From: JBGOTP01 sp041476545
Lineage (GTDB): Bacteria > Acidobacteriota > Vicinamibacteria > Vicinamibacterales > CAVVIG01
Direction of reading: 5' to 3'
DNA length: 6,160 bases
Assembly: GCA_041476545.1 (NCBI GenBank)
Contig: JBGOTP010000309.1
Location: forward strand, 1-6,160
Shown here: piece by piece, positions 5,739 through 6,160 of the stretch
Position numbering within the stretch: position 1 is the first letter of the stretch
Layout: every line of letters begins with the position of its first letter
The notes under the pieces: model-generated
Databases searched by the model: none
The model's input: only the letters and a program-made list of their open reading frames with translations
Told to the model about the DNA's origin: nothing
Program-made: the position numbers and the translations under genes

Positions 5739-6160
5739 TTACAGCTGCATCCAGCTTACGGCAGCGCGGATCAACTCGTGACCGCTCTTGAGATCGAGCT
5801 TTTCCTTGATGCGGGCCTGGTACGTTTCGACGGTTTTGACCGAGAGGTGCAACTGCGTGGCAATCTCACGTGTTTCAAGAACCCGGCCGATCAGCTCGAA
5901 CACTTCGCGCTCGCGATCCGTCAGGCGTACCAGCGGCGCCGCGTCGGCCCGAGACCCTCGCCGGCCCGTGACTTGGGACACCATGTGTTCCGACATGCGG
6001 GGGCTCACGTACCGCTTGCCGCTCGCCACGCATCGGATAGCGGTGATCAGGTCTTGCGTCGCTCCTTGTTTCATGATGTAGCCGCTCGCGCCCGCCGACA
6101 GGGCGCGCTCGGCGTGCAACGTCTCATCATGCATAGAGAGCATCAGCACACGCACGTCCG
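5739..6160 (-). CDS. Response regulator, NarL/FixJ (LuxR-HTH) type, N-terminus outside window
   Basis: The gene enters from the right edge; the visible ~139 residues lack the first half of the receiver domain, including the phospho-accepting Asp. Visible receiver elements are VRVLMLSMHDE (beta4, with the conserved switch Ser), the helix HAERALSAGASG, and YIMKQG (beta5 with the conserved Lys), followed by the last helix DLITAIRCVASGKRYVSP. The output domain is a complete LuxR/GerE helix-turn-helix: LTDREREVFELIGRVLETRE, IATQLHLSVKTVETYQARIK, then EKLDLKSGHELIRAAV. It is therefore a DNA-binding two-component regulator, probably phosphorylated by a kinase encoded elsewhere or to the right. Position and family match the DosR/DevR and NarL type that controls nitroreductase/Hsp20/USP genes in other bacteria, making it the first candidate regulator of the operon to its left. 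The GTG at 6155 is internal to the domain, not the start. Confidence 0.92.
   Translation of the reverse strand, partial: DVRVLMLSMHDETLHAERALSAGASGYIMKQGATQDLITAIRCVASGKRYVSPRMSEHMVSQVTGRRGSRADAAPLVRLTDREREVFELIGRVLETREIATQLHLSVKTVETYQARIKEKLDLKSGHELIRAAVSWMQL

Noticed and set aside
5729..5739. ACTCGCCGAGT palindrome at the end of the response regulator as terminator
   Set aside because: Loop of one base and no T-tract; partly inside the stop codon; not a credible terminator.

Overview
The window is GC-rich bacterial DNA with tightly packed genes, frequent GTG starts and strong GGGAGG-type Shine-Dalgarno sites. It looks like an environmental Gram-negative-type bacterium. An Acidobacteriota-like lineage would fit the gene mix, but no rRNA or other marker gene is present, so this is only a guess.

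Left part (1-1583, plus strand): the 3' part of a FAD-dependent oxidoreductase of the geranylgeranyl-reductase family runs in from the left edge. It is followed by a small exported methionine-rich protein with a clear signal peptide.

Middle part (about 1620-4114): a minus-strand unit reads phosphoribosyltransferase -> multi-pass membrane protein with a soluble C-terminal extension -> broken universal stress protein (USP). The first two genes overlap by ATGA. The USP keeps its ribosome-binding site and 28 codons and then hits two consecutive TAG stops. Abutting the phosphoribosyltransferase start, on the plus strand, is the C-terminal ~60% of a ribose-phosphate pyrophosphokinase (PRPP synthetase). 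Its reading frame begins at the DLH motif, with the N-terminal domain missing. Two decayed genes within 2 kb point to rearrangement or deletion here.

Right part (4154-6160, minus strand): the order of transcription is LuxR/NarL-type response regulator (entering from the right edge), a 198-bp intergenic region, a small winged-helix-like protein, a nitroreductase and an Hsp20 chaperone with a DUF2934-like N-terminal segment. The intergenic region carries two GGAANNTTCC palindromes exactly 20 bp apart, which I read as a candidate tandem operator.

Taken together, the response regulator, nitroreductase, Hsp20, phosphoribosyltransferase, USP remnant and PRPP-synthetase remnant resemble in content the hypoxia/dormancy gene sets known from other bacteria, such as the mycobacterial DosR regulon. 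The likely novelty is this DosR-like stress island, its candidate operator and the small wHTH gene heading the operon. No CRISPR array, tRNA, rRNA, transposase or insertion sequence was seen.
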